A DNA stretch of 64,000 nt. It comes from Colletotrichum lupini. Taxonomy: Eukaryota; Ascomycota; Sordariomycetes; Glomerellales; Glomerellaceae. A program made the translations under genes and the position numbers. Positions 1 to 12,637 of this stretch are shown here, piece after piece (position 1 is the stretch's first letter; every line of letters starts with the position of its first letter). The DNA is taken from assembly GCF_023278565.1 (NCBI RefSeq), contig NC_064675.1, forward strand, positions 2,976,001-3,040,000, read 5' to 3'. The notes below the pieces were generated by a model. That model saw only the letters and a list, made by a program, of their open reading frames with translations, had not been told where the DNA came from and did not search any database.

Positions 1-3000
1 CTAAACGAAACTTAGTATTTCTATTTCCGTTAGCTAATATCTTTTTTTAGGCTCAGATAGGGTTCGTAATAAATATAATACTAATTAAATAGTACCCTTT
101 AGCGGTGGTTTAGTTAGTTTCTTTTCGTTATTTATAATTATTTATAATACTTCCGGCTTAACGTAATAAGCTATAGTACTAATACCCGTTACTATTATAT
201 TAAAATCGATAAATAGTAGTCGTATTAAGTCGTAATAATATAACTTAATATTATTTAATAAGTTACTACGTACTTTTTTAAACGCGTACTGTTCCTTATT
301 AATAGTTATAATTAAGATTAATTTTATTTATTATTTACGCCCGGGATCCTTATTAGTAATTCGTCTACTATTTTTAATCTTTTATTATAATAAATCCGTT
401 TTTAATTATTTTAGTAATTTTATAATAAATATATATCCCGGGACGTTATTATAAAAGTACCCTACGAGGTTAATAAATATCTCGAGGTTACGGAGGGTCG
501 TTAAATATTTAAGTTATTTAAGAGTATTTAACTTTTTTATTATAATAAATAGGCCAAAAGTATCGACGTATTATTTAAGAACGGTAATACCCAGAAATCC
601 TATAAAAGTCTTTAATAAGTTAATACTAATATTTTTTTATTATAATAAATAAAAAACGGCGTTAAAGTTAGTAATATACTCCTTTAATATATTAGATCTA
701 ATAATAATATCGTCGTAATATAATCGGGCTAAGATATTTATAAAAAGGGCGTCTATTTGTTATTAAATATAGGCGTTCGAGTTTTTATAACCTATTATAG
801 TATAGTTAAAAGTATACTATCCGTTAGGTATAATAATTATAAAAGCGTCGTAAGATTCGGGGTATACTCGCTATTAATAATAAAACGAACTTACGTCTAT
901 AACCGTAACATAGCGCTTATTTTTAATAATATTAAAAATGTCGTTTTACGATCGTATTAAGTAGCTATTTAAAAATACGATCTTATTTAGTCCGCGGATA
1001 TTAATAACTATACGGCCTTTTTATTTTTTATTAACTTTACGCTATATTATAAAAATTAAAAATAAAAACGGTACTAAGTTTATAATACGATATAATCGTC
1101 CCTAGTTAATAAGTATATCTAGTTATTTCCGGACGACTTCCTTTTTATTAACTCTTAAATAGTAAATTTTCTTTGTTTTAGGGACCTCCTTTTCCTAGCC
1201 TAATTTAAAAATAATTTATATCTATTAGTCTTTAGGAATATTAATAAAGCCGGTATCCTTAAAAATATCTTAAAAATAGTCTAATAGGGGTATAAAGTAG
1301 TCTACTTTATTAGCTCTATTATATATCGTAATTCTAATTATATATTTCTTCGTTCGGTCCGTTAGCTAGACCTCTATTAGCTTAGAAGTTATAGCCTCGT
1401 CTAGCTTACTATTTATATTACTAAAATTAGCCGCTATACTCGCCTAGTCGTTATTAACTTACTAGTAATAGGCATTTTTAATAATTAAATTAAGGGAGCC
1501 GACCTTAGTTTTCATAAGAATTATAATAGGTTTATTAATATTATTAATAACTATAATATAATATATATTCTCGTTAGTTAATAATACGTAGGATACGAAC
1601 TTATTATATAGTACCGGCTTAAATAGTAAGTTTTCGTTAATTATTACGGAATATAAAACTAGGAGTAGGGAAGATATATATAGTAGTATAGTTATCGTCG
1701 TAGCCGATCGGATCGTAGCCTTAATAAGTAGTCTACGTTTAGTATTATAAAACGCTAGGACGTTAATATTATATAAGTAAATAGTAATAATAGAGGTAGC
1801 GAAGTCGATTTTAAATTTTTCTAGTTTTATAATATCGGTACTAATTAATATATTTATTTATAAGCTATTAACTAGCGATATTTCTTATATAAAGTATACT
1901 AAGGATAGTATACTATTATCTATAATAGTACCCTTAATATAAAATAAAAAGACTATATAGTTTTATATTTAGTATATATTTATTTTAATACCTTTAATAG
2001 TCAGAGGAACGGCGCGTTATCTAATTTTTAAAAATAAAAAAATAGTTATAATCTATTATTAGTCGGCGATCGATTAACTATAGCTTATATTAATATAAAC
2101 CTCCTCCTTAGTATTGTCGTTAAGGGAAGTTATAAGTCGTAGTTATATAATAATAAATATTCTTATTCCGAATTTTATTTTAATATTTAGCTTAGAATCC
2201 GTAGTAGAGGTAATAATAAGTAATCTAGCTTTATTAATAACTAGAGCATTTACTATTAGTAAAGTAGCTACTATATCGTCCTTTATTATTAATATAATAT
2301 TATTAGGTGCGCTTTTCCTTAATCCTCGTCGTTTAGTAACTAAAGAATCCTAAGAAAGGCGTTAGCTATTAATATTTATAGTTTATATTAAAAACCTACG
2401 TTATATATATCGTAGAGATATTAAAATAGTTTATTATTTAAAGCGAATTACTTATTATATATTTTATAATTATATATACTTAAAGAGCTAGTAATAAAAA
2501 ATACTACGTCCCCGATTGTAGGTACTAGATCGTAGTTTAGAGGTCCGTAGTCCGTATTATTAAAATTATTATTTATATTTAGTTCTTCTAGTTAGTTATT
2601 ACTATAATATACCTATTCTAAATTCTAGTCCTCGTTTTATTTTAATAGCTCTTCGTCCTATTTTTTTAATATATAGGCTTATATATATATATAACGTAAT
2701 TAATTATAATTAGAACGGTTTAAATAATAATTATTACGTTATTAATATAGTTTATTAGGGTTATTATTAGGGTTATAAATATACCCGCTAAATTATAATA
2801 GTACTATAGAACTTCTTATTTAAAGGGGTTAGTATAGCTAAGACTAAGTACTTTATTATATTTATTATATAATATTAGTTATCTAGCTATTAGCTTACGT
2901 TATAAGTTAATTATTTAACTAATTACCTCCCTAAGAATTACTACCTCTATACGAGTTATTATACTAAGTAAGTAGCCTATAGTCGTTCGGATAATTAAAG

Positions 3001-4590
3001 TTATTATACCGATTATAATTAAACTACTTATTAAATTATTAGTAATTATAGTTCGGTTAGTAATTATTAAACTCTAGTTTTATAATAAATAAAGAGTATT
3101 TTAGTATCCTCTTTTTTATAAAGCTAACCTTAGTTCGGGAACTAGGTCGTTATTATATAAAGAGCTCGTTATTACTTATTATACTTAGTAATTATTTCGT
3201 GCGGGATATCTATCCTTAGTTATATAAATTAAAATACTCTTTTTATTATTAAAGCGGTCTAAGAACTAAGCTAGGGTTATTATTACCGTCGGCTTTTCTA
3301 TTTATACCTAAATCTTATTATTAAGAGCTTTAAAAATAACTTTAAATTATACTTAAACGTCGTTAATTTCCGCATTTCGTACGTTACGAATTATTATCTA
3401 TATAAATAGTCTAATTATATATCCGTTAGTAAGGTCCTTAATTATAAGTTTTTATGTATATAACGCGTTAAGGGCTTCGGAAAATTTTTACTTAAACTAT
3501 TTTTATAAAATCTTAGTAATAACTTATATTTTATAATTAAATAGAGCTAGTCGTTCTAATTATATAAGCTTAGTAATATACTATATTAACGCTGTACTTA
3601 GTAAGTAAAACGATTATACCTCCCTAATAGCTACGTTACTTCTAGTTATTGCGAAATACCGGAGCTTATTATAAAAAATATAAATATTAGTATAAGTAGT
3701 AAACTTAGTACTAGAGGTAATACTATATTTCGAATTATCGTAATTAGTTAGATCGAAGTATTTAATTTCCTCTAGCTTTAAGGGTATAAACTAATTACTA
3801 TTAAGTCTAGGAGTTAATTATTAGTTACTATCGTTATTATTATTTACATTATTTATAATTAAGGCTATTATTGTAGTAATTTAAGTAATTATATTAATAA
3901 AGAGACTACTAATCGGGTTATTATTACCCACAGGCTAGTTATTATTATTTATATTACCGTTTGTTATTTTAAAAAGCTCTACCGACTCGTCGTAGTTATT
4001 AAGTAGAAAAGGGCGTAGGTAGTAGTTATTTAAGTTAGTAATAAGACTTTTTAAATCGAGGTAGTTATTTAGGTTAATAATACGTATTATTACTAATACT
4101 AAAAGTATAGTAGGTAATAACTACGGTTAAATAGGAGTTATTAAATAAGTATTATTAAATAACGTCGGTTAGTAATCGAACTTTATAATATAGATTTATC
4201 GGATTACTATATTAACTCCTCGTACCGATTCTAAAAATTTAATAAAATAATCTAGCTTAACTTCGCTAGCGCGAGTATTAATAATTTAATTAGCTCGCTA
4301 TAATACTTATATTACGTAATATTAATTAGCGTTTATAACTCTTACTACGTAGGGGTAGTTCGTATTATTAATATAAAAACGTAGTAATTATCTAGCTTTT
4401 AACTTAGCTATTATCGGTCGTGTTTTTTATAGGGGTAGAATAAGGATTATTTAGTAAATTAAATCCTAGTTATAATAGGCTAGTAAAAAAGAAATTCTTA
4501 GTACTAGGTCGTATTATAAGTTATATTACTAGATTGCCGGGGGTAAAGGTAGGATTAATATAATATATTAAGTAGTGGTTAATTTTTCTA
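1..4590. repeat. RIP-mutated AT-rich relic repeat tract
   Basis: Gene-free, strongly AT-rich DNA dominated by TA, TTA and TAA strings. CpA and TpG are almost absent (by eye about a dozen in the first 1.6 kb) while TpA is in great excess and CpG is still common. That is the product expected from repeat-induced point mutation, which turns CpA into TpA on both strands of duplicated DNA in filamentous ascomycetes. The few open frames here (for example around 757-960 and 2114-2353) begin with TTG or similar and are low-complexity. No transposase or reverse-transcriptase motif can be read, so the founding element cannot be named. Related A/T-rich words such as TTTATTATAATAAAT recur near 380, 536 and 630. 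The tract probably continues left of the window. Confidence 0.93.
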
Positions 4591-4599
4591 AGTAATGTG

Positions 4600-4636
4600 G
4601 GTAGAAGCTCCTAATGTAGGTAGAAGCCCCTATGTA
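4600..4636. repeat. Imperfect 19-bp tandem pair at the edge of the RIP tract
   Basis: Two near-identical units beginning GGTAGAAGC (4600-4618 and 4619-4636) lie exactly where AT-rich RIP sequence gives way to ordinary-composition DNA. They may be the end of the former repeat, an insertion scar or chance. Confidence 0.45.
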
Positions 4637-5259
4637 TAGTTGTGGCTGGTCGCCACCAGTTGTGGTACACAGCCTGTGGCTGTGTAGTGTGGCACAGACA
4701 CAGATAGAGAGGACCACCTAAATCGTTTCTTTTCTTATTCGAGTCGCGTTTTCTCCTCTGTCCACTGACGACCCGAGCGCTGCGTCTGCCACTTGACGCA
4801 ATCGGGAATCCCGAGGCAGCTACAGAGGTATCCCTTAGTAGTGTACACATCCTGATCCGAGGACATCATTGGTTTTTTTCCTTTCTCATTTGTTTTCCTC
4901 TCAGATTTGACCCTGGCTGATCACAAATACTCATTAGTGCAGGTTGCCCATGAGTAAGTCCGCTGAGAACCTGGAAGAACTCAAGTGTCCCATCCAGTCG
5001 CCACCAGTGCACCGGCAAAAGAAGTGCCCTGCTGACCTGATTCACACACGGCCGCAGTTGCCGCTTCAGCTGTCATTCAGAACGTCCAGGTCGCGGAGCA
5101 ATTGCCCGTCCACAGCAGCCCGCTGCCACTGGTCAGCAACAAATCAATCGCCGAACCGACGCCTAAACCCCGAAACGACCTGACGACACTAGCAAGGACG
5201 TCCAACCGTCATCCCGCCTTCTTCGCTCCCCTCCACCACTTTCCCTTCGTCACTTCGAC
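4637..5259. other. Spacer and promoter/5' leader of the RING gene
   Basis: Normal-composition DNA between the RIP edge and the first gene. It contains TG/CA-rich stretches (for example 4660-4710) and C-rich, AC-rich sequence approaching the ATG at 5260, as expected for a 5' leader. Overlapping short frames in several phases show no domain. I see nothing else in it. Confidence 0.55.
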
Positions 5260-6796
5260 ATGGCGAAGAACCCTTTTGTCGACCTCCATTCTCCTTTCAG
5301 CGGATACCTGTCAGGTAATTAGCTGCCTTCTTGTTCCCTATGCACATTGTCTATCAATCATTGTCTTTTTGGGATCCCCAAACCTCTTGTCTCTGACCTT
5401 GGACATTGTTCCTTTCGCGCTGCAGACGACCGGCGCCTCCTAATTCCTCCCATGCCGGGCCTCATTCCGTTTCTACCCACGCCTCCTCTGCCTCAGCCGA
5501 CTCGACCTACCTCTGGTCAATCTGTGAATCACCTCCAAGACCTGGACCGGGGTGCTGCTCGAGGCGGCAGTAGTCAGGCACCCATCGAGCTCGACGACGA
5601 TTCAGAGCCCGCACAGGCTACGACTTCAGGGCCTCTAAACGCCACCACCGGTACTCAGCAACAGCAGCAACAACAGCGGTCTCGTAACCACGCAGTCAAC
5701 CCTTGGGGCATATTGACACCAGACATCACCCAGCACCTACAAGCTTTACCCTCTTTTTCAGACTTTGCCGCCAACCTGGATTTCTCGCAGTTCGACGCGA
5801 CAGCGCCTTTCCCTAACGGCGCCCCGCAGACGCCCGGCCACGACCTGAACAGTGACGAGTTCCTTTCGGCACTGGTTGATGGGAACTTTTCCTCGCCGTC
5901 CTCGTACCCTCAACAAGCTCAAGCCTATCCAGGCACCCACCAACCGAATCAGTCCTTGAACCTACAAAACCCTCCCCATCGCTGCCCTCCAGAAACGGCG
6001 CTGCGACCAAACCGCCTCTTCACCAGAAACAGCAGCAATAACACTCCCGCCGCGCCACCTGTAGGACGAGTACCGACGGGAAATCCTACTACTTTCGAGA
6101 GCGAGGTGGAAGAATCGCTTTTCGTCAGCTCAGACGACGAACAAGTACCAGCCACAATGCCTGTACAGACGCGCCGGAGAGCCTCCACAATACTCAGTTC
6201 CGACCACGATCCCGAGCCGGAGGAGATCGCGGCACCCACATCGCGAAAGAGAGCTGCGCCCTCCTCTGCACCGTCTCGAGGTTCTGCCGGCCCGAAAAGA
6301 CGGCGGACATCACAGCCCCAGGGTACGCGCACTCAGACAGCAACCAATACTCTAGTCATAGCCGACGACCCCTTTGCCGAGGAAAAGGAAGAATCGAAAA
6401 AGGGAAAGGAGAAGGATGAGGACATTATTGATCTGGCAGGCCCTAATGAGGCGTCGGAGGAGGTGAAAGTGCCCAAGGAAGATAACAGGGTCAAGCTCTC
6501 AGCCTTCCAGTGTGTCATCTGCATGGACGATGTCACTGCGTTGACAGTAACACACTGCGGTATGTGCCAAACTGCGCTATGCTGGGAAATCGCACTAATG
6601 CTTAGCAGGCCACCTTTTCTGTTCCGAGTGCCTGCACTCTGCACTCAACGTCGACGCCACTAAGAATAAGTGCCCGATCTGCCGACAAAAAGTCGAGACC
6701 AAGGACCGAAACGAGTACACAAGCAAGACCAAGGGCTTCTGGCCTCTAGAACTCAAGTTGATGACAGCAAACCGCAAAGGGAAACAGCGAGCCTGA
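5260..6796 (+). CDS. RING-finger E3 ubiquitin ligase with SUMO-interaction-like motifs (STUbL/Slx8-like)
   Basis: Three exons (5260-5314, 5426-6559, 6609-6796) give 458 residues, starting with ATG in the context ACATGGCG. The first 370 residues look disordered and are rich in Pro, Ser and Gln, with a run of seven Gln. The C-terminus carries a C3HC4 RING with Cys381, Cys384, Cys396 and His398 and a final CPIC; the second intron falls inside the RING. Three short hydrophobic-acidic stretches resemble SUMO-interacting motifs: IELDDD near residue 72, LVIADD near 328 and DIIDL at 351-355. A disordered SIM-bearing N-terminus plus C-terminal RING is the architecture of SUMO-targeted ubiquitin ligases (Slx8/RNF4), which ubiquitylate SUMO-modified nuclear proteins in DNA repair. 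The RING call is firm; the STUbL assignment is inference. The gene is convergent with NUP192. Confidence 0.85.
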
Positions 6797-7450
6797 AGAC
6801 TTTTCCCTTCTCTTCTACACCATTACTTATTTTAACACACCCCTGGACTGCCTTCTTCGAGTCGCGGGCGGTACATACATGTTTGGCGAACACACACAGC
6901 AAGGGAGAGCATAGGGTTGCGTGGTTTTAGCATTTACAGTGCGTTTGGGGGAAATCGGGAGGGCCTGGTCATTGATTTCTTGTGATACCCGTTCAACCAG
7001 CATTGCGCTCACGGAGGGCGAGCGGAGGGGCCCTTAGACCTGTTTAGGGACAGCAAAAGCGAAATGACAGCCCATTTCAGCCATTTTCCTGACTACTCTC
7101 GAGTCTTGAGCACTATGAAACTACTGAAAGAAAACTACAGAGAGTTAGGACAGACCACGAGCGGCCAAAAGTTTCATATGCAAACAGATCTACACTCGTC
7201 ACGACTCTGTATTCAAATATGCTTTCCTCGGGGAATATGTTTCCCGACGAGACTAGGTATGACCTCCGGCCAAAAGTGTCCCATTTCCTGTCCGACCCTT
7301 TGAACCTTCTCCCGAACGCCTGGTTCTATGCACAGATGACATCCACGCTGATGTTCAAGTCTTTTCTCCCCCCCTTTTTGATTCTTCTCAAATTCTTCCA
7401 CTGATTACGCCTCGTACACGGCCCCTTGCGCGGCTCGACTCCGGTTGTTC
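6797..7450. other. Convergent 3' region between RING gene and NUP192
   Basis: Holds the 3' ends of two converging transcripts. A short phrase GGCCAAAAGT occurs twice (about 7163 and 7269). No gene or RNA could be supported. Confidence 0.5.
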
Positions 7451-10400
7451 TTAGGTGAATAAAACAGGGCCCTGCTTCTTTGGCTCCGGCATCACGTCAT
7501 TTTCAAACTGTCAACAAGTCAGCAAACTGTGTCATGAAATCTCGACGAGGTGTAAGCAAAATCCTTACCTCCAGGAAGCCGGTCGCGGCAATCAAGACCA
7601 TGAAGCCCTCAGCCAACTCCTCGATATTCTCCTCCAACGCACCCTGTCCCTCAACGGTGCCGATACCAGCGCTGCGCTTAAGGGTGTGTGTCACCAACAT
7701 GCGATGCTCCGTCAGGAACCTACGACCCTGGAGAACGTTGCTCGAGCCGCGGCTGACAATGGCGGCGCCGACGACCTGCGTAACCTTTGCGAGCAGCTCG
7801 TAGTGCTTCTCCAGTGCCTTGGGGTTTGTCGGATCAATCTGGAGCTCCGGGTCCGCGGCGAACAGGCCCGACGCCTCGATGGACCGGAACAGGTTTGCGT
7901 GCAAGATGTACTTGGCACCGGACTTTGTCTGGGCGAGCTGCAAGAGCAACGCAAACTTTGCGGCAACGTACGTCTCTTGCGCCGTGTTGCCGGTTTGAAT
8001 GATCTCGTTCCAGTCCTGCAGAATGGTCCGCAGGGAGTCAACGAGAATTCCAATAAAGTTGAGTCGGTTGAGTGTTTCCACAATGTGCTGGTCATCTTCC
8101 TGTCGTCCGAGGTTGACCAACGCGTTGAGCAGGATGAAGGCAGCCGTTTGACATGCCGCGTCGCTGCCATACGCATCGTCGCAAATGACGTTGATAAGCC
8201 TCTCTCCGTACATCTGAATAGTCTTGTTCGTCTTCTGGCGGCCGGCAACGAGAAGTCCCTGGTCTACCATGCCCGTCAAGTACCGGTAGCATATGCTGTA
8301 GTACACTGCTCTGAGATCTGATGAACCGGTCCACTTGCCAATAGCCTGCAGGCAAATTTGGAACAGCTGGTAAAGCTTGTCGCTTACCAGGCTGCCAATC
8401 GCCTGGCTCTCGCGGTCAAGGGAAGGCTTCGCGGTCAAGTCAAGTCTGAAAAGGAGCACCCTGGCCAACTTGGCAAGCTCCATGGCCTCCTCTGGCCGCT
8501 CAAACGCAGAGGCCTCCAAGCCAGGCAGGATGGCCTGAAGCGCTTGTAGGTAGAAAGACGCTTCGGTGGTGCCCTTGAACTCGTTCGATGCAACCATGAC
8601 GAGGAGCAGGCTTGTCCAGGTCTTGAGGACACCCAGACCTTGCGACGCTATGCGCTTTTGCCGGTTGGAGAAGATGAGATATTCAATGATTGTCGCCTCT
8701 TCCCGTTCCAGATTCGCAAAATCTTGTGCCGTGAGCACGACGCCGTCGTGTCTTCGTTCACTGCGCTTGAGTTGCAGAATTTCCTTCGCCCGTTCTACGT
8801 TGTATATGGGATTTCCGTGGTCGTCTTCTTCGAGGCATGAGGTGAGATCCAGATCCTTGTAAAACTGTAGTGAAGGGAGTGTCTCGTCCCAAATGCCGTC
8901 TGGTAGTGAGAAGTCGTACAAATCAAAGATTGTGGGAATAGGCATGGGTTCGTTGTTCTCGCCCACAATCTGGCCATTGAGAGCCTCAAAGATGCGTCGC
9001 TTGAGGGATGGCATTCGGCTCTGCGAAATGCTGCATAGCTCCATCGATATGTACTCCAAGCTCATGCTGCGCAACGTAAGGAAGTCGATAAACGTCGGCG
9101 CTCCTTCCGTTAGTGGGAACTGGGGCATGCTAATTTCGTGCTCTTCCCACAGGAGTTGAGGTTGGATGACTACCTCGCGAAGCAGGAAGTGGAACAAGAT
9201 ATCGTTATCCCGCAACTCGTCAATGATGAAGGGAGCTGACAGCGGCGACGTCCACAATACGCGCAAAATACGCATGCATCTGCTCTTCAGTGAAATGAGC
9301 CAGTGACGCATGCAAGTGGCATCGCCGTGAGGGCTCTCGAGAAGAAGCCTCAACATGCTGTGAAAGAGCGAATCTCTTGCGGCAAAGGTGCCATCTGGCG
9401 CTATCGAGAGCGTGTCAACGCCGCAGGTGAACCCGAGGAGAAGGTGAGCAATGGTAGGCTTATTAGGGCTTGCGGCCAAGCAGCTCGACAAGAACTCGAG
9501 TATGTAAGTCTTGGTGAGGTAGTTGGGTGACTCGGCTTGTCCGGCGAGGTCGAGCGGCGTGATCAGCTCCGCGGCGAGAGCCCGGGCAATGGCCTCGTGC
9601 TCTCCATTCGCCTCCAACGCGACGATGGCCTTGTTGCGGTGGCTCTTGCGGCCTGGCGTGGACGACCACGCAGAAGTGATCTTGAAAGATGCAGTCATCT
9701 TTTGCAGCAATCGCAGGCAAGACAGGGTCAACTCGGGATGGCCGAGGCCACAGTAGTTCCCGAGGTCGACAACCAAGCTCAGATGACCAACCAAACCGTC
9801 CTCGAAGGACGCGTATGCGGCGTTGGCCACAGGAGCCCGTCGGTGATTTGACTGCATTTTGATGATTGGGCGCACAAGATCAAGGAACGTTGCTTGAAGA
9901 TCCAACACTTTGGAAATGACTTCCACCGCTCTGAGAATGCCCAGAATAATTGGTGATGTGGGCGCGGCATTGCCGACGTCTACTGCGTCTTGATGGATGG
10001 TTTGGGCCAGTGCAGCAATGACCTTGTCGTTGAACATCCACTCCATGACTCTAGCAAAGGGGTGCAGCTTGACGTAGGTCGCCAGGTCCGTTGCGGCCAT
10101 TGCCGAGTCAATGGGAATGTTTGTCTCATTGGCGATGATGATGAGGTTTTCGTTGAATGTCGCCAAGCAGGTTGCTGCAAACTCGAGGCAGCTCAAGCGA
10201 AGCATCCTCAGTTGATTTACATCGTTGACTTCGTTGGCCTTGTTTGCAAAAACCTTGCCCATGACAGTGTCGACGTAGACTTCGATGCCCGGCATGCGAT
10301 TCGCCGAGCCGAGGTTCTCAGGGAATGGCAAGCCATCATTTAGAGGGCTACTGTCTTCCGGAGGCGAAATGAGCGCGATCAGCAGCTGAATGAAGGCGTG

Positions 10401-12637
10401 GGGCTCGTCGAAGCCGTGGCAAATGTCGTCGCTGACGGTGTCCATGGATACAATGGGAGAGCTCTGGGGCGATCGGTGCTGGCTTGGCGTCACAATGTAG
10501 GCACCGTTCATCCAGGCCTCCAGACACTGCCACATAATGTTGGCCTCTTCTTGGGTTTTCCGTGAGATAAGAGCGCGCAAGGCCATGAATGTGCCGGCCC
10601 GCAAATCCGCAGGGATCGGACTGCTTGCAAGCTGGAAGAGCATCTCGACGAGGTTGAACCTGGGCTCCTTGAGGAGGAATTGCCTTGGGGCTTCGCTCTC
10701 GGACGCGAGCTTGGTAATGAGCCGCAAGTATGACTGCAACATCATGGTAGATTCAGGCTCTGCCTCGGCCTGGTCGCTGGTCGGTCTGCCAGGCCGGTAT
10801 GTTGATGGCGCTTGGGGGGTCTGGGCCTTTTCTCTAATCTTGTTTGAGAAGAAGACAAGCTCTCTGAATATCTGGTGCCACGTGAGGGACTGCGACCGCC
10901 TCATCTTGCCAGAAGCATGGTGGCCTTCGTCCAAAAGGAATTCATGCGCGGCCGTGGCGCAATCCTCGTTGCTTGAAATGGCCTGCAGCATCTCGCAGAA
11001 CGAGCTGACTAGCGGCGTCGAGGCTCTCCGTGATGCCCAGTGCATGAAGCCAGCCAAATTGCTATCGGGGTCTGACCAGAAATTCATTGCGGCATCGGGA
11101 CGGCCCTCGTACGCGTAGGCAATGATCACCAGGAAGCGCTCCAGGTCGAGGTCCTGTTCGTGTGTCTGGCTAAGCTGACGCTGCTCGTCCTCCTCCACGC
11201 GAAGCTTCCGCAGGACGTCAGGAAGGTTAGAAATGAAGGCATCAACAAATACCTCCAACTGAAGCATCAAGGACGACTGAAACTCGTCTGAGAAGGTGAT
11301 GGAGTCTGAGATGAGCGGAGGCGCCTTTCGTTGGAGCCAGTTGCGCATCGTTATTCTTGACGGGTCGACCCACTCTGGCGTCTTGACATCTGCGGCAATG
11401 GAGAGGATGAAGTCGAAAGCACCATCTTTCAGAGCCTCCAAGAATTGCTTGGATCTCTGTCTGTCCTCCTTGTCCAAATCAACACCTTCCAGGCCACCAA
11501 GGAGCGAGTCGTCAAGGTACCACCCGCTGTACTCTGATAGCCACCAAGCCTTGACAGCTGCTTGAAGATACACCAAGCGCCAAGGGGTCGTCTCGTCGGC
11601 CTGTGGGCAGATGATCGGATTGAGTTGTCTCGCCATGTTCAGGTTCGAAACTCCTTCGGTCGAGCCATATAGTGTGATGTACGCACCCAATGCGGGGAAC
11701 AAATGCGCTTCAGCCCATGTCAGCGGATGTAGTTCGTCCGCAGAAGTCGTCGTACTTACCAAGAAGAATGTCATACTTGTCCACGTTGCTCAATAGCTGC
11801 AGGAACGCCTTGAAGTCGCCAACTTCAGCATCCCTCTTTTCGATTGCGCGGCACAGGATCATTGAAAGAAGCTCATGCTGCTGGTAAAGGCTGACGCGGG
11901 AGAACTCAATCGTCTCCATCTCCTCGGGTACCTGACCACCTCTACCATTGATCAGTACGGCTGCAGCCGTCAGTTTGTCGGCAATCTTCTGGAGCCATGT
12001 CCTAACATCCTGGATCGCCGACATGCACTTTGGAATCAGCCTCTTTTGCGAAGAAGCCGTCTCGCCTGGCAGGCTTTGAAAGACGGTCGCGGACAGATAC
12101 ATCTGCACACCATTGAGAATCTCGGGATCAACCTCGTCGTCGTCCAGCGCATCAATCTCAAACATGAGTCGAATACTGTCGAGAGTGTATCTTCGTTGTT
12201 GGTGAACCCTGATCAAAGCGCATTCGAGCAGTGGGCGAGCGATGGCGATGGGATCATCCTCGGAATCCAATAGGCATCGCATGGCATCGATTTCGTTTAT
12301 TTCGGCTTCGTCGGCGAGGCTGAGGACCAATTGCTGAAACTCGTCGTTGACGGCATATTCCTCCTCGTCAATCACAACCTTGCCTGGCGCATGGAGCTGT
12401 GTCAGTGTACACGTTTAAACAGGGAAGCTACAGAGCTTCAAACCAACCTGACTTGACAGCCTGACGGCTCTTCTCATCTCTTGCAGGCCGTTGCCATGTT
12501 TTTTCGAGCTCCCTTTCGAATATGGCTTGGATAACGGGGTTGTCCAAGGAGTCAACGCCTTCGGGACGACCATCGCGAATGGCAGCCAAGTCGCGGTGGA
12601 AAGCCTGCAAAGCTTCGAGGGTATTCGGTTCGGCCAT
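7451..12637 (-). CDS. NUP192: Nucleoporin Nup192 (Nup205 family), inner-ring nuclear pore scaffold
   Basis: Four exons on the minus strand (12637-12448, 12383-11760, 11707-7569, 7507-7451) join in phase to 1,669 residues. The start is the ATG at 12635-12637. The protein is a long alpha-helical repeat protein without catalytic motifs, and its length and composition match fungal Nup192. Two regions guided the splicing: exon 1 joins to KVVIDEEEYAVND near residue 65, which resembles the N-terminal strand of Nup192 proteins, and the last short exon supplies FENDVMPEPKK. Nup192 is a large solenoid adaptor of the nuclear-pore inner ring, binding Nic96, Nup53 and Nup145N. The introns are 64, 52 and 61 bp. 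It is transcribed divergently from TEL1, with a 964-bp space between the start codons. Family identity is high confidence; exact exon 1/2 splice sites are slightly less so. Confidence 0.92.

Noticed and set aside
757..2353. Open frames inside the AT-rich tract
   Set aside because: They begin with non-ATG codons or are low-complexity products of TA-rich DNA, with no domain.
5758..6644. Several minus-strand frames opposite the RING gene
   Set aside because: Shadows of the real plus-strand coding sequence; Arg/Ser/Gly-rich with no family features.
7480..12273. Plus-strand frames across NUP192
   Set aside because: Antisense shadows of the long NUP192 exon.
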